A stretch of DNA of 18,514 nucleotides, from the NCBI GenBank assembly GCA_035502515.1, contig DATJUH010000156.1, positions 1 to 18,514 on the forward strand, written 5' to 3'. Position numbers and translations under genes: made by a program. The notes beneath the pieces were generated by a model. That model did not search any database, was not told where the DNA came from, and worked only from the letters and a program-made list of their open reading frames with translations. Shown one piece after another: positions 6,827 through 13,390 of the stretch. Positions within the stretch are counted from its first letter, which is position 1. Every line of letters begins with the position of its first letter. This DNA comes from Fen-671 sp035502515 (lineage in GTDB: Bacteria; Actinomycetota; Acidimicrobiia; Acidimicrobiales; Palsa-688).

Positions 6827-6981
6827 TGCGCTCCTTCCCGAGACTGGCCGTCCCTGGTTCGGGCGCCAAAAGCTGGACGAGGCGGCAGTTTTCGCCTCCA
6901 GGTCATTCCATGAGAGCCGTTGCCGGTCCTTCGCGCCGGACGGCGAACGATTCACCAGCGAATCTTAGGAGCAACAGCTAG
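6826..6981 (+). CDS. Possible small ORF (51 aa) filling the rplE-rpsN gap
   Basis: An ATG overlapping the rplE stop (TGATG at 6824-6828) opens a 51-codon frame. It ends with TAG exactly one base before the ATG of rpsN, so both ends are placed as in coupled genes. The product would be basic and Ser/Pro/Arg-rich (starts MRSFPRLAVPGSG), with no family I recognise. By hand count about 65% of third positions are G or C, lower than I would expect for this operon, so the coding signal is weak. It may be a chance frame in non-coding DNA; the gap itself is unusual at this site. Confidence 0.25.
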   Translation: MRSFPRLAVPGSGAKSWTRRQFSPPGHSMRAVAGPSRRTANDSPANLRSNS

Positions 6982-7167
6982 ATGGCCAAAAAGGCTCTTG
7001 TTATAAAGGCGCAGCGCAAGCCCAAGTACAAAGTGCGGGCCTATACCAGGTGCCGGCGCTGCGGGAGACCTCGTTCAGTGTTGCGCAAGTTCGGTTTGTG
7101 CCGCATTTGCGTACGTGAGCTCGTCCACGCCGGCGAAATCCCCGGCGTCACCAAATCGAGCTGGTAG
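6982..7167 (+). CDS. rpsZ: 30S ribosomal protein S14, zinc-binding type Z
   Basis: S14 binds the 16S rRNA 3' domain in the small-subunit head. The 61-residue product is the short zinc-containing form: cysteines 24, 27, 40 and 43 form CxxC pairs (CRRC, CRIC), and the end GEIPGVTKSSW is typical. This form, at the spc-operon position, is the housekeeping copy in many Actinomycetota; the zinc-free paralogue used under zinc starvation, if present, is elsewhere. AGGAG at 6967-6971 is ten bases before the ATG. Also called rpsN. Confidence 0.97.
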   Translation: MAKKALVIKAQRKPKYKVRAYTRCRRCGRPRSVLRKFGLCRICVRELVHAGEIPGVTKSSW

Positions 7168-7182
7168 GGAGGCAGCGGCGCC

Positions 7183-7587
7183 ATGACGATGACTGACCCC
7201 ATTGCCGACATGCTGACCAGGTTGCGTAACGCCAATGTGGCCCATCATGAGGTGGTCAAGATGCCTTCCTCCAAACTGAAGGAGGCACTCGCGGCGATAC
7301 TCCTCCGCGAGGGTTACATCGCGGGCTTCAACGTGGCGGACGACCAAACCCGGCCGGGCAAGACGCTCGAAGTAACGATGAAATACACCGCAGACCGCAG
7401 CCGGACTATCTCGGGCCTGCGGCGCGTTTCCAAGCCGGGCCTTCGTGTCTACACTGGGGCTGACAAATTGCCGCGGGTCCTCGGTGGCCTCGGTGTTGCC
7501 GTACTGTCGACCAGCCAGGGCCTCATGACCGACCGCGATGCGCGCCGGCTCAGAGTGGGCGGCGAAGTCCTTTGCTATGTCTGGTAA
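7183..7587 (+). CDS. rpsH: 30S ribosomal protein S8
   Basis: S8 binds the central domain of 16S rRNA and in E. coli represses spc-operon translation. The 134-residue product has DPIADMLTRLRNANVAHHE at the start and the C-terminal core VLSTSQGLMTDRDARRLRVG then GEVLCYVW. A GGGAGG lies just upstream, spanning the rpsZ stop. I did not find a clear S8-like operator near rplN or rplX, but did not fold the RNA. Confidence 0.97.
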   Translation: MTMTDPIADMLTRLRNANVAHHEVVKMPSSKLKEALAAILLREGYIAGFNVADDQTRPGKTLEVTMKYTADRSRTISGLRRVSKPGLRVYTGADKLPRVLGGLGVAVLSTSQGLMTDRDARRLRVGGEVLCYVW

Positions 7588-7611
7588 CGGTCGGGTGACG
7601 AGGAGCTTTGT

Positions 7612-8151
7612 ATGTCTCGTATAGGTCGTAACCCCGTGCCAGTCCCGAACGGGGTGAAAGTATTGCTCGACGGTCGTTCCGTGACCGTGACGGGGCCGCG
7701 CGGCACGTTGAGCCATGAAGTGGCGGGGGACATCACCGTCCGCGAAGAGGGTCAAGTGCTCTTGGTAGAACGGCCCGACGACGAGAGGCGCAGCCGTTCA
7801 CTGCATGGGCTGACCCGCACGCTGGTCAACAACATGGTGGTCGGTGTGACCAGTGGTTTCTCGAAAGACCTCGAGATCGTCGGGGTCGGTTACCGGGCCA
7901 CGCCGAAAGGGCCGGGCTCGATCGAGCTGGCGCTCGGCTTCAGCCACCCGGTGACAGTCGATGCCCCCGAGGGGGTCACCTTCGAGGTGCCTGCGCCCAC
8001 TCGCATCACGGTACGCGGGAGTGACAAGCAGGTTGTGGGCGAGGTGGCGGCCAGGATCCGCAAATTGCGGCCACCGGAGCCCTACAAGGGCAAGGGCGTC
8101 CGTTACGCAGGTGAAGTGGTCCGGCGCAAGGCCGGCAAGGCAGCTAAGTGA
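7612..8151 (+). CDS. rplF: 50S ribosomal protein L6
   Basis: L6 has two similar domains and binds near the sarcin-ricin loop, at the factor-binding site. The 179-residue product is of normal length: MSRIGRNPVPVPNGV, VTVTGPRGTLSHEV, and the C-terminal signature PPEPYKGKGVRYAGEVVRRK. A GAGGAG stretch precedes the ATG by about 8-10 bases. No extension. Confidence 0.98.
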   Translation: MSRIGRNPVPVPNGVKVLLDGRSVTVTGPRGTLSHEVAGDITVREEGQVLLVERPDDERRSRSLHGLTRTLVNNMVVGVTSGFSKDLEIVGVGYRATPKGPGSIELALGFSHPVTVDAPEGVTFEVPAPTRITVRGSDKQVVGEVAARIRKLRPPEPYKGKGVRYAGEVVRRKAGKAAK

Positions 8152-8185
8152 GCCCGCTCAAGGGGTTTGGGGCCGAGAGGTTGAT

Positions 8186-8551
8186 ATGAGCAACGCCAAA
8201 AGCACTCAGGTGGCACGGAACCGGCGCCACCACCGGGTCAGGAAAAAGGTAAGTGGCACGCCGGAGCGTCCCCGGTTGGCGGTCTTCCGTTCCAACCGCC
8301 ATGTGGTGGCCCAGGTGATCGACGACCTTTCCGGGCGTACGCTGGCCGCCGCTTCGTCCCTCGAAGGCGCCGTCAAAGGGGCGGGGCCTACGGGGAACCG
8401 CGCCGCCGCGGCGGCGGTGGGAAAGCTCGTGGCCGAACGGGCCAAGGCGGCCGGGGTGTCGCAGGTAGCTTTCGACCGCGGCGGGTTTTTGTACCACGGA
8501 AGAGTTGCCGCCCTGGCCGACGGGGCCAGGGAAGCCGGACTGGAGTTTTAG
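8186..8551 (+). CDS. rplR: 50S ribosomal protein L18
   Basis: L18 binds 5S rRNA with L5 in the central protuberance. The 121-residue product has the basic N-terminus (RRHHRVRKKVSGTPERPRLA), the core VFRSNRHVVAQVIDD, and the end FDRGGFLYHGRVAALADGAR. ATG 8186 was chosen because it gives normal length and has GAGAGG five bases upstream; the same frame is open back into rplF, but those residues are not L18-like. Four bases separate its stop from the rpsE start. Confidence 0.97.
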   Translation: MSNAKSTQVARNRRHHRVRKKVSGTPERPRLAVFRSNRHVVAQVIDDLSGRTLAAASSLEGAVKGAGPTGNRAAAAAVGKLVAERAKAAGVSQVAFDRGGFLYHGRVAALADGAREAGLEF

Positions 8552-8555
8552 AAAA

Positions 8556-9107
8556 ATGGCTGATCAGCAGCAGTACCAGGACCGGACCATCAAGGTCAAC
8601 CGGGTCGCCAAGGTGGTAAAGGGCGGCCGGCGCTTCAGCTTCGCCGCCCTCATGGTCATCGGCGACGGGGCAGGCACGGTGGGCCTGGGTTACGGGAAGG
8701 CGAAAGAGGCCGGGCTGGCCGTGCAGAAAGGCATAGAGGAGGCCAAGAAGAGCCTTTTCAAGGTGCCGCTGGCCGGTTCCACCATCACCCATCCGGTGAT
8801 CGGAGAAGCCGGCGCCGGCCGCGTGCTGTTGAAACCGGCCGCCCCCGGGACCGGGGTGATCGCGGGTGGGGCCGCCCGCCCGATCCTCGAGCTGGCCGGC
8901 ATCCATGATGTCGTGGCCAAGTCCCTGGGCTCGTCCAACAGCATAAATGTGGCCCAAGCGACGATGGCCGGCCTGCGGGCGCTTATGCGGCCCGACGAGG
9001 TAGCCCGGCGCCGAGGGCTCTCGCCCGAGGAAGTGACGCCGGCGGGGGTGCTGCGGGCCTACCAGGACGCCGAACGTGCCCCGCGGCTGCCTTCGGAGGT
9101 GGCCTGA
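8556..9107 (+). CDS. rpsE: 30S ribosomal protein S5
   Basis: S5 is involved in decoding accuracy and in the mRNA entry channel with S3 and S4; its loop is the spectinomycin-resistance site. From ATG 8556 the product is 183 residues with VNRVAKVVKGGRRFSFAAL, GYGKAKEAGLAVQKGIEEA and the C-terminal domain SLGSSNSINVAQATMAGL. The upstream in-frame start at 8505 lies inside rplR and is rejected. Its stop overlaps the rpmD start (TGATG). Confidence 0.98.
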   Translation: MADQQQYQDRTIKVNRVAKVVKGGRRFSFAALMVIGDGAGTVGLGYGKAKEAGLAVQKGIEEAKKSLFKVPLAGSTITHPVIGEAGAGRVLLKPAAPGTGVIAGGAARPILELAGIHDVVAKSLGSSNSINVAQATMAGLRALMRPDEVARRRGLSPEEVTPAGVLRAYQDAERAPRLPSEVA

Positions 9108-9334
9108 TGGCCCAGGCCCATATCCAGCCGGACCACATCCAGGTCAAGCAAGTCAGGTCGGCCATCGGTGTCAAGCCCAAGCACCGCGGCACTTTGCGGG
9201 CGCTTGGCCTGGGCCGGGTTGGCCGGACCGCTGTCTTGCCGGACCGTCCCGAGATCCGCGGCATGGTGGCGCGCGTCGTGCACCTGGTCGAGGTCGAGGA
9301 AGCCGGCCAAACGGATGGGAAAATGGCGAAATGA
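9107..9334 (+). CDS. rpmD: 50S ribosomal protein L30
   Basis: L30 is a small large-subunit protein near 5S rRNA. Residues 11-64 match the family: IQVKQVRSAIGVKPKHRGTL, then ALGLGRVGRTAVLPD and MVARVVHLVEVEE. At 75 residues it has about a dozen extra residues at each end relative to the usual 60. It overlaps rpsE by one base and rplO by four (ATGA), so coupling on both sides is likely. Confidence 0.96.
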   Translation: MAQAHIQPDHIQVKQVRSAIGVKPKHRGTLRALGLGRVGRTAVLPDRPEIRGMVARVVHLVEVEEAGQTDGKMAK

Positions 9335-9819
9335 AGATCCACGACCTGGCTCCCGCGCCCGGCTCGACCAAGGCCCGCCGTCGTGTGGGCCGTGGGATCG
9401 CCGGCAAGGGCGGTAAGACAGCCGGCCGGGGCACCAAGGGCGCCGGAGCGCGCGACAACCCGAAGCCGGGTTTCGAGGGTGGTCAGTTGCCGCTCACTCA
9501 GCGGATCCCGAAATTGAAGGGGTTCAAGAACCCGTTCAGGGTGGAGTACACGGTCGTCAACTTGACCGCGCTCGAGCGTCTGGGCGCTTCCGAGGTCAAC
9601 CCCGAAGTCCTGCGCCAGGCCGGCCTGGTCCACAAACGGGGCATGGTGAAAGTGCTCGGTGTCGGCCAGCTGACCCGGCGCGTAAACGTTTCGGCGCACG
9701 CTTTTTCCGCCTCCGCCGCCGCTGCCATCGAGGCCGCCGGTGGTTCCACACAGGTCCTCCCGCCGCCCTTTGGGCACGGCCGCCCGCCCGCCAAGGGCAA
9801 CGCGCTCACCAGTCGGTAG
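9331..9819 (+). CDS. rplO: 50S ribosomal protein L15
   Basis: L15 is a late-assembly large-subunit protein with a long glycine- and arginine-rich N-terminal arm. The 162-residue product starts MKIHDLAPAPGSTKARRRVG and contains GKGGKTAGRGTKGAGAR, FEGGQLPLTQRIPKLKGF and the C-terminal domain. ATG 9331 overlaps the rpmD stop (ATGA). The in-frame start at 9076 falls inside rpsE and is rejected. It is followed by a 136-base gap before secY. Confidence 0.97.
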   Translation: MKIHDLAPAPGSTKARRRVGRGIAGKGGKTAGRGTKGAGARDNPKPGFEGGQLPLTQRIPKLKGFKNPFRVEYTVVNLTALERLGASEVNPEVLRQAGLVHKRGMVKVLGVGQLTRRVNVSAHAFSASAAAAIEAAGGSTQVLPPPFGHGRPPAKGNALTSR

Positions 9820-9845
9820 CGCAGGCTGCTAGGACTGGTAGGAGA

Positions 9846-9944
9846 GTGAGTAGCGAGTGCGCCACCGCCGTCAGCATGGCCCGGGACCAAGTCATGCCGG
9901 ACCACGCTGTCCCGACCCGGGGCGCTAGGACCGAGGAGAACTAA
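9846..9944 (+). CDS. Possible small ORF (32 aa) in the rplO-secY gap
   Basis: A GTG-started frame of 32 codons (GTG at 9846, TAA at 9942-9944) covers most of the gap. An AGGAG lies only one base before the GTG, too close for a good ribosome binding site. The predicted product (MSSECATAVSMARDQVMPDH at the start) matches nothing I know. It probably is a chance frame; it is listed because similar frames fill two other gaps in the operon. Confidence 0.15.
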   Translation: MSSECATAVSMARDQVMPDHAVPTRGARTEEN

Positions 9945-9955
9945 GAGCCGCCGTC

Positions 9956-11284
9956 ATGCCAATGCCCACCAGCCTGCGGAACTTAAGAGCCGCCTTCACT
10001 ATCCCGGACCTGCGCAACAAGATCATCTTCACCCTGTTCATAATCGCGGTCTACCGTCTGGGCGACAATATCATCGCCCCCGGCGTGGACTTCAACGCCG
10101 TCCAGTCCCTGGAGGCGGCGGCCCGCAACGGCGGCGTCATCTCGTACCTCAACCTGTTCTCGGGTGGGGCGTTGACCAAGTTGGCCGTGTTCGGGCTCGG
10201 CATCATGCCCTACATCACAGCCTCGATCATCGTCCAGCTGCTGATGGTGGTCATCCCCAAGTTCGAGCAATGGCGGGACGAGGGCCCGAGCGGCCAGCGC
10301 AAGCTGACCCAGGTCACCCGGTACATGACCATTGCTCTGGCCATCATGCAATCGACGGGCTTGGCCTACGCCTTCCACAACGGTGGTGGCGGCCTCCTCG
10401 GCACGTCGGTGCCGCTGAATGTGGACCTGATCCCCGACTTCACCGTGCCGCGTGTGCTGCTCATCGTTATTACCCTCACCGCCGGGACCGTCGTCGTTAT
10501 GTGGTTGGCCGAGCTGATCACGCAGAGGGGCGTCGGCCAGGGGATGTCTGTCCTGATATTCACCAACGTGATCGCCGGGTTACCGACGCAAGGTAATGCC
10601 CTGCTCCAGTCGGCCGGCGCCGCCAAGTTCTCTTTCCTGATCCTGCTGGCGCTGGTGTTCCTGGTGGCCATCGTGTTCGTGGAGATGTGCCAGCGGCGCA
10701 TACCCGTCACGTTCGCCAAGAGAGTGGTGGGCCGGCGAATGTACGGCGGCCAGAGCACTTACATTCCGATGAAGCTCAACACCGGCGGCGTGGTGCCGAT
10801 CATCTTCGCCGCTTCGGTGCTGTACTTCCCCCTTCTCATCTCCAACATCTTCCCCAGCACGGGTTGGGGCAAGGACGTGCAGACCTGGATCAGCGACAAC
10901 CTGGCCAAGCCGAGCAGCCTCTGGTACATCGCTTTGTACGGCGGCTTGATCATCGTCTTCGCCTACTTCTACGCCGGGATTACCTTCGACCCGCACCAGC
11001 AGGCCGACGTCATCCGCAAACAGGGCGGCTACATACCCGGCATCCGGCCCGGTTACCCGACCGAACGCCACCTGCAGAACATCCTCAACCGGGTGACGTT
11101 CCCCGGGGCCCTGTTCCTGGCCCTGGTGGCGTTGCTGCCGTCCATCTTCCTGGCTATCTGGAACATTCAGAACTACCCGTTCGCCGGCACGACCTTGCTG
11201 ATCGCCGTCGGTGTTGCCCTCGCCACCATGCAGCAGATAGACAGTCAGCTCATGTTGCGCAACTATGAGGGTTTCCTGCGGTAG
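9956..11284 (+). CDS. secY: Preprotein translocase subunit SecY
   Basis: SecY is the channel of the SecYEG translocon in the inner membrane. At 442 residues it has normal length and ten expected membrane segments, with hallmark sequences IMPYITASIIVQLL (plug side), QSTYIPMKLNTGGVVPIIFA, and the C5 loop IRPGYPTERHLQNILNRVT. ATG 9956 is chosen; ATG 9962 is a near alternative. The nearest strong ribosome binding site (GAGGAG 9933-9938) is 17 bases from 9956, longer than usual. Its TAG overlaps the GTG start of adk. Confidence 0.98.
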   Translation: MPMPTSLRNLRAAFTIPDLRNKIIFTLFIIAVYRLGDNIIAPGVDFNAVQSLEAAARNGGVISYLNLFSGGALTKLAVFGLGIMPYITASIIVQLLMVVIPKFEQWRDEGPSGQRKLTQVTRYMTIALAIMQSTGLAYAFHNGGGGLLGTSVPLNVDLIPDFTVPRVLLIVITLTAGTVVVMWLAELITQRGVGQGMSVLIFTNVIAGLPTQGNALLQSAGAAKFSFLILLALVFLVAIVFVEMCQRRIPVTFAKRVVGRRMYGGQSTYIPMKLNTGGVVPIIFAASVLYFPLLISNIFPSTGWGKDVQTWISDNLAKPSSLWYIALYGGLIIVFAYFYAGITFDPHQQADVIRKQGGYIPGIRPGYPTERHLQNILNRVTFPGALFLALVALLPSIFLAIWNIQNYPFAGTTLLIAVGVALATMQQIDSQLMLRNYEGFLR

Positions 11285-12126
11285 TGGATGAGGCCGAGGA
11301 CGGAGCGCCAGAGGACGGGGTGCCAGAGGCCGGCACCCCAGTAACCGGCACCCCAGTGACCGGCACCCCAGTGACAAGAGGCCCAGCAGTGACCGGTGGT
11401 CCGGGCAACGGTAACCCGGTGAGCAATTGGGACCCTCGTGTCGTCCTTCTCGGCCGGCAAGGTTCTGGCAAAGGGACGCAGGCCGACCGGCTGTCAGAGC
11501 TCTACCACGTTCCCCACATATCGACAGGTGAGGCGTTCCGGGCCGCCGTGCGAGAAGGTTCTGAGCTTGGACGGACCGTCCAGGCGTACATGGAGCGGGG
11601 AGAACTGGTACCTGATGACGTAGTCGTCGGGGTTCTGCGTGAGCACCTGGTGAAACAGGCCCGTCTCCGCGTTGGGCGGGCCGGCGGGTTCATCCTGGAC
11701 GGATTCCCCCGGAACATCCGCCAGGCAGAGGCACTTTCAGACCTGCTCACCCCAGAGGGGCTCGACGTGGTCGTAAACCTCGACGTCAGCACCGAAGAGG
11801 TGTTGCGCCGCATCGCCGGCCGACGCGTCTGCCCGAACTGCGGAGCCAGCTACCACGTCGTCAACAACGCTCCGGTACAGGCGGAGACCTGCGATGTCTG
11901 CGGCGGGCGGTTGGTGCAGCGCGACGACGACACCGAGGAGGCCATCCGCCGCCGCCTCGAGCTGTACGAGTCGGAAACGGCTCCCTTGGTGGACTGGTAC
12001 TCGGAGCAAGGGCTGCTGGCCACCGTCGACGCTTCCGGCCCTCCTGACGAGGTCACGGAGCGAACGGTAAAGGCCATCGAAGCGGCTCGGGTGCGCCGGA
12101 AAGGCGTCCATCTGACGGGCCACTGA
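11284..12126 (+). CDS. adk: Adenylate kinase, zinc-LID type, with about 50-residue repetitive N-terminal extension
   Basis: Adk converts ATP + AMP to two ADP in the cytoplasm. The P-loop GRQGSGKGTQ is at residues 57-66, the AMP-side motif DGFPRN at 139-144, and the long LID carries cysteines 183, 186, 203 and 206 (CPNC, CDVC), so it should bind zinc. The kinase domain (about residues 51-280) is complete. Residues 1-50 are an added segment built on a 15-bp array (PVTGT units). GTG 11284 overlaps the secY stop. GTG 11419 (residue 46) would give a normal-length enzyme, but lacks a clear ribosome binding site, and the codon pattern upstream looks coding. A second 15-bp array starts across its stop codon. 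Confidence 0.95.
   Translation: MDEAEDGAPEDGVPEAGTPVTGTPVTGTPVTRGPAVTGGPGNGNPVSNWDPRVVLLGRQGSGKGTQADRLSELYHVPHISTGEAFRAAVREGSELGRTVQAYMERGELVPDDVVVGVLREHLVKQARLRVGRAGGFILDGFPRNIRQAEALSDLLTPEGLDVVVNLDVSTEEVLRRIAGRRVCPNCGASYHVVNNAPVQAETCDVCGGRLVQRDDDTEEAIRRRLELYESETAPLVDWYSEQGLLATVDASGPPDEVTERTVKAIEAARVRRKGVHLTGH
11308..11382 (+). repeat. 15-bp tandem array 4 in adk N-terminal extension (5 units)
   Basis: Units start at 11308, 11323, 11338, 11353 and 11368 and read PEDGV, PEAGT, PVTGT, PVTGT and PVTRG. The best copies are CCAGTGACCGGCACC. It is in frame with adk and lies within 100 bases of the start codon. Confidence 0.88.
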
Positions 12127-12186
12127 TGATTTGGCCACTGATGATTTGGCCACTGATGATTTGGCCACTGATGATTTGGCCACTGA
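12118..12186 (+). repeat. 15-bp tandem array 5 across the adk stop (4.6 perfect units)
   Basis: The unit GGCCACTGATGATTT is repeated perfectly from 12118 to 12177 and then partially to 12186. The first copy contains the adk stop (TGA 12124-12126). In the adk frame every copy has TGA TGA; in a second frame the array encodes MIWPL repeats beginning at an ATG that overlaps the stop; in the third it encodes DDLAT repeats. Perfect identity points to very recent expansion. Confidence 0.97.
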
Positions 12187-12269
12187 AGGAACCGCCCGTT
12201 GAAGGTCCCGGTCCGACGCTTTTCGTCCCGGCCACACGGGCTCTTGCGCCGCCGGCCCCTATGCGCTAA
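12126..12269 (+). CDS. Possible small ORF (47 aa) with four MIWPL repeats, coupled to adk
   Basis: The ATG at 12126 overlaps the adk stop (TGATG), the same coupling used by rpsS-rplV and rplX-rplE. The frame reads four perfect MIWPL pentapeptides, then about 27 residues (KEPPVEGPGPTLF at the start of that part), and stops with TAA at 12267-12269. Each repeat supplies a further in-frame ATG. The hydrophobic repeat followed by a Pro-rich part resembles no known family. The array may equally be untranslated; no independent ribosome binding site is visible. Confidence 0.25.
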   Translation: MIWPLMIWPLMIWPLMIWPLKEPPVEGPGPTLFVPATRALAPPAPMR

Positions 12270-12333
12270 GGCTACGCGGGCCTCGCCTTGGTCTCCTGGT
12301 TCATAGCCCGCCATAGCCTCTGGCCGGGGCCGG

Positions 12334-12345
12334 TAACCTGGGGGT
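12334..12345 (+). promoter_or_regulatory. Candidate -10 element for leaderless map transcript
   Basis: TAACCT (12334-12339) fits the actinobacterial TANNNT -10 pattern and sits seven bases before ATG 12346, the spacing expected for a transcript starting at the A of the start codon. A G-run at 12340-12344 is too close to serve as ribosome binding site. No clear -35 is visible. Confidence 0.35.
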
Positions 12346-13089
12346 ATGAGGCGACGGCCTGACGAGATCGCAAAAATGCGTAAAGCCGGCCGGGTGGTGG
12401 CGGAGATGCTGGAGGCGACGACAGCAGCTGCCCGTCCGGGGGTAACGACGGCCCAGCTGGACAAAGTGGCCCGTGAGGTCCTCGAGCGACGAGGGGCCCG
12501 TTCCAACTTCCTCGGCTACCACGGTTTCCCCGCCGTCATCTGCACCTCTCCCAACAACGTGATCGTCCACGGGATACCGGGCCCTTACGTCATCCGGGAA
12601 GGCGACATCATCTCCCTGGACTGCGGGGCGATCATCGAGGGTTATCACGGCGACGCGGCTGTTACCGTCCCGGTAGGCGAGGTCCCACCGCTCACGGAGA
12701 AGCTGGTCCGGGTCACCGAGGAAAGCCTGATAGCCGGCATTGGCCAGCTGGTGGAGGGCAACCGCCTTCACGACGTCGGCCTGGCGGTGCAGACGGTGGC
12801 CGAGGGCGCCGGCTTTTCGGTCGTGCGGGGTTACGTCGGGCACGCCATCGGCACCCAGATGCACGAGGAACCCGGGGTCCCCAACTACTGGCCGGGCACT
12901 CCCGGTCCCAAGCTTCGTACCGGCATGGTGTTCGCGGTGGAGCCCATGGTCAACGTGGGGACCGCGGACACCGTCCTGCTGGACGACGGCTGGACAGTCG
13001 TTACGGCGGATGGGAGCCTCTCGGCCCATTTCGAGCACACGATCGCCGTAACGGACAACGGGCCCGAGGTCCTGACTGTCCCCGGATAG
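12346..13089 (+). CDS. map: Methionine aminopeptidase, type I
   Basis: Map removes the initiator methionine from nascent proteins, using a dinuclear metal centre. The five metal ligands are present: D92 and D103 (in SLDCGAIIEGYHGDAAVTVP), H166 (YVGHAIGT), E199 (FAVEPMVNVG) and E230 (FEHTIAV); H75 (VHGIP) is the substrate-side histidine. At 247 residues it is the short type Ia, without an N-terminal zinc-finger extension. It follows adk after 219 bases that contain array 5, and may have its own promoter. Downstream, the usual infA is missing. Confidence 0.97.
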   Translation: MRRRPDEIAKMRKAGRVVAEMLEATTAAARPGVTTAQLDKVAREVLERRGARSNFLGYHGFPAVICTSPNNVIVHGIPGPYVIREGDIISLDCGAIIEGYHGDAAVTVPVGEVPPLTEKLVRVTEESLIAGIGQLVEGNRLHDVGLAVQTVAEGAGFSVVRGYVGHAIGTQMHEEPGVPNYWPGTPGPKLRTGMVFAVEPMVNVGTADTVLLDDGWTVVTADGSLSAHFEHTIAVTDNGPEVLTVPG

Positions 13090-13219
13090 CCACCGGCATA
13101 ACGGGGAGCCGCCCGCTCGACAAGCGTCCCTCTTCGGGTTTGAGTGACGTCGCTGGTTGGGGCCCGGCGAACCGGGCCGGCAATGCCTGAAGGTCGGGCA
13201 GTGGGGGCGATTGGGGCGC

Positions 13220-13250
13220 TTGGACGCGTCTGCCCTGCGTGCGGTATCAT
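13220..13250 (+). promoter_or_regulatory. Promoter candidate for the rpmJ-rpsM alpha operon
   Basis: A -35-like TTGGAC (13220-13225) and a -10-like TATCAT (13245-13250) are separated by 19 bases, slightly long for a sigma-70/HrdB-type promoter. A start near 13257 would leave about 130 bases of leader before rpmJ. It lies where the infA promoter is found in other Actinomycetota. Confidence 0.45.
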
Positions 13251-13260
13251 GTAAGCCCGT

Positions 13261-13279
13261 CCCGCGCGGGTTTGGTTTT
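13261..13279 (+). terminator. Possible weak attenuator or terminator hairpin in the rpmJ leader
   Basis: A short GC palindrome (CCCGCGCGGG, 13261-13270), which could also pair as CCCG (13256-13259) with CGGG (13267-13270), is followed by TTTGGTTTT. It could terminate readthrough from map or attenuate the downstream operon. The stem is short and the T-run is broken, so this is tentative. Confidence 0.2.
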
Positions 13280-13390
13280 GCGTGCCTCTGTTCATCTGGC
13301 GCCGTCGTGATGCCGGCACCAAGGCAGGGCCGCTCGAAGGGCCCCGGGGGGCCCGATAGCCGAGGTGCCCAGATCAATGAAGGTAGTCCT

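Larger units (their letters stand above)
13090..13390 (+). other. 301-bp non-coding gap between map and rpmJ (infA position)
   Basis: No IF-1 sequence is found here in any frame. The region holds a perfect 7-bp hairpin (GGCCCGG, loop CGAA, CCGGGCC at 13161-13178) without a following T-run, the promoter candidate at 13220-13250, a short GC hairpin followed by TTTGGTTTT at 13261-13279, and a palindromic GGGCCC-CGGG-GGGCCC at 13339-13354. The rpmJ frame is open upstream to 13157 but the translation is low-information and not recognisable. Confidence 0.6.

Noticed and set aside
13161..13178. Hairpin after map as an intrinsic terminator
   Set aside because: The stem is perfect but no T-run follows, so it is only noted as a structure in the gap.
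13157..13390. Longer rpmJ product or hidden gene in the map-rpmJ gap
   Set aside because: The frame is open but its translation lacks any family signature, and L36 begins exactly at MKVRPSVKP from 13391.
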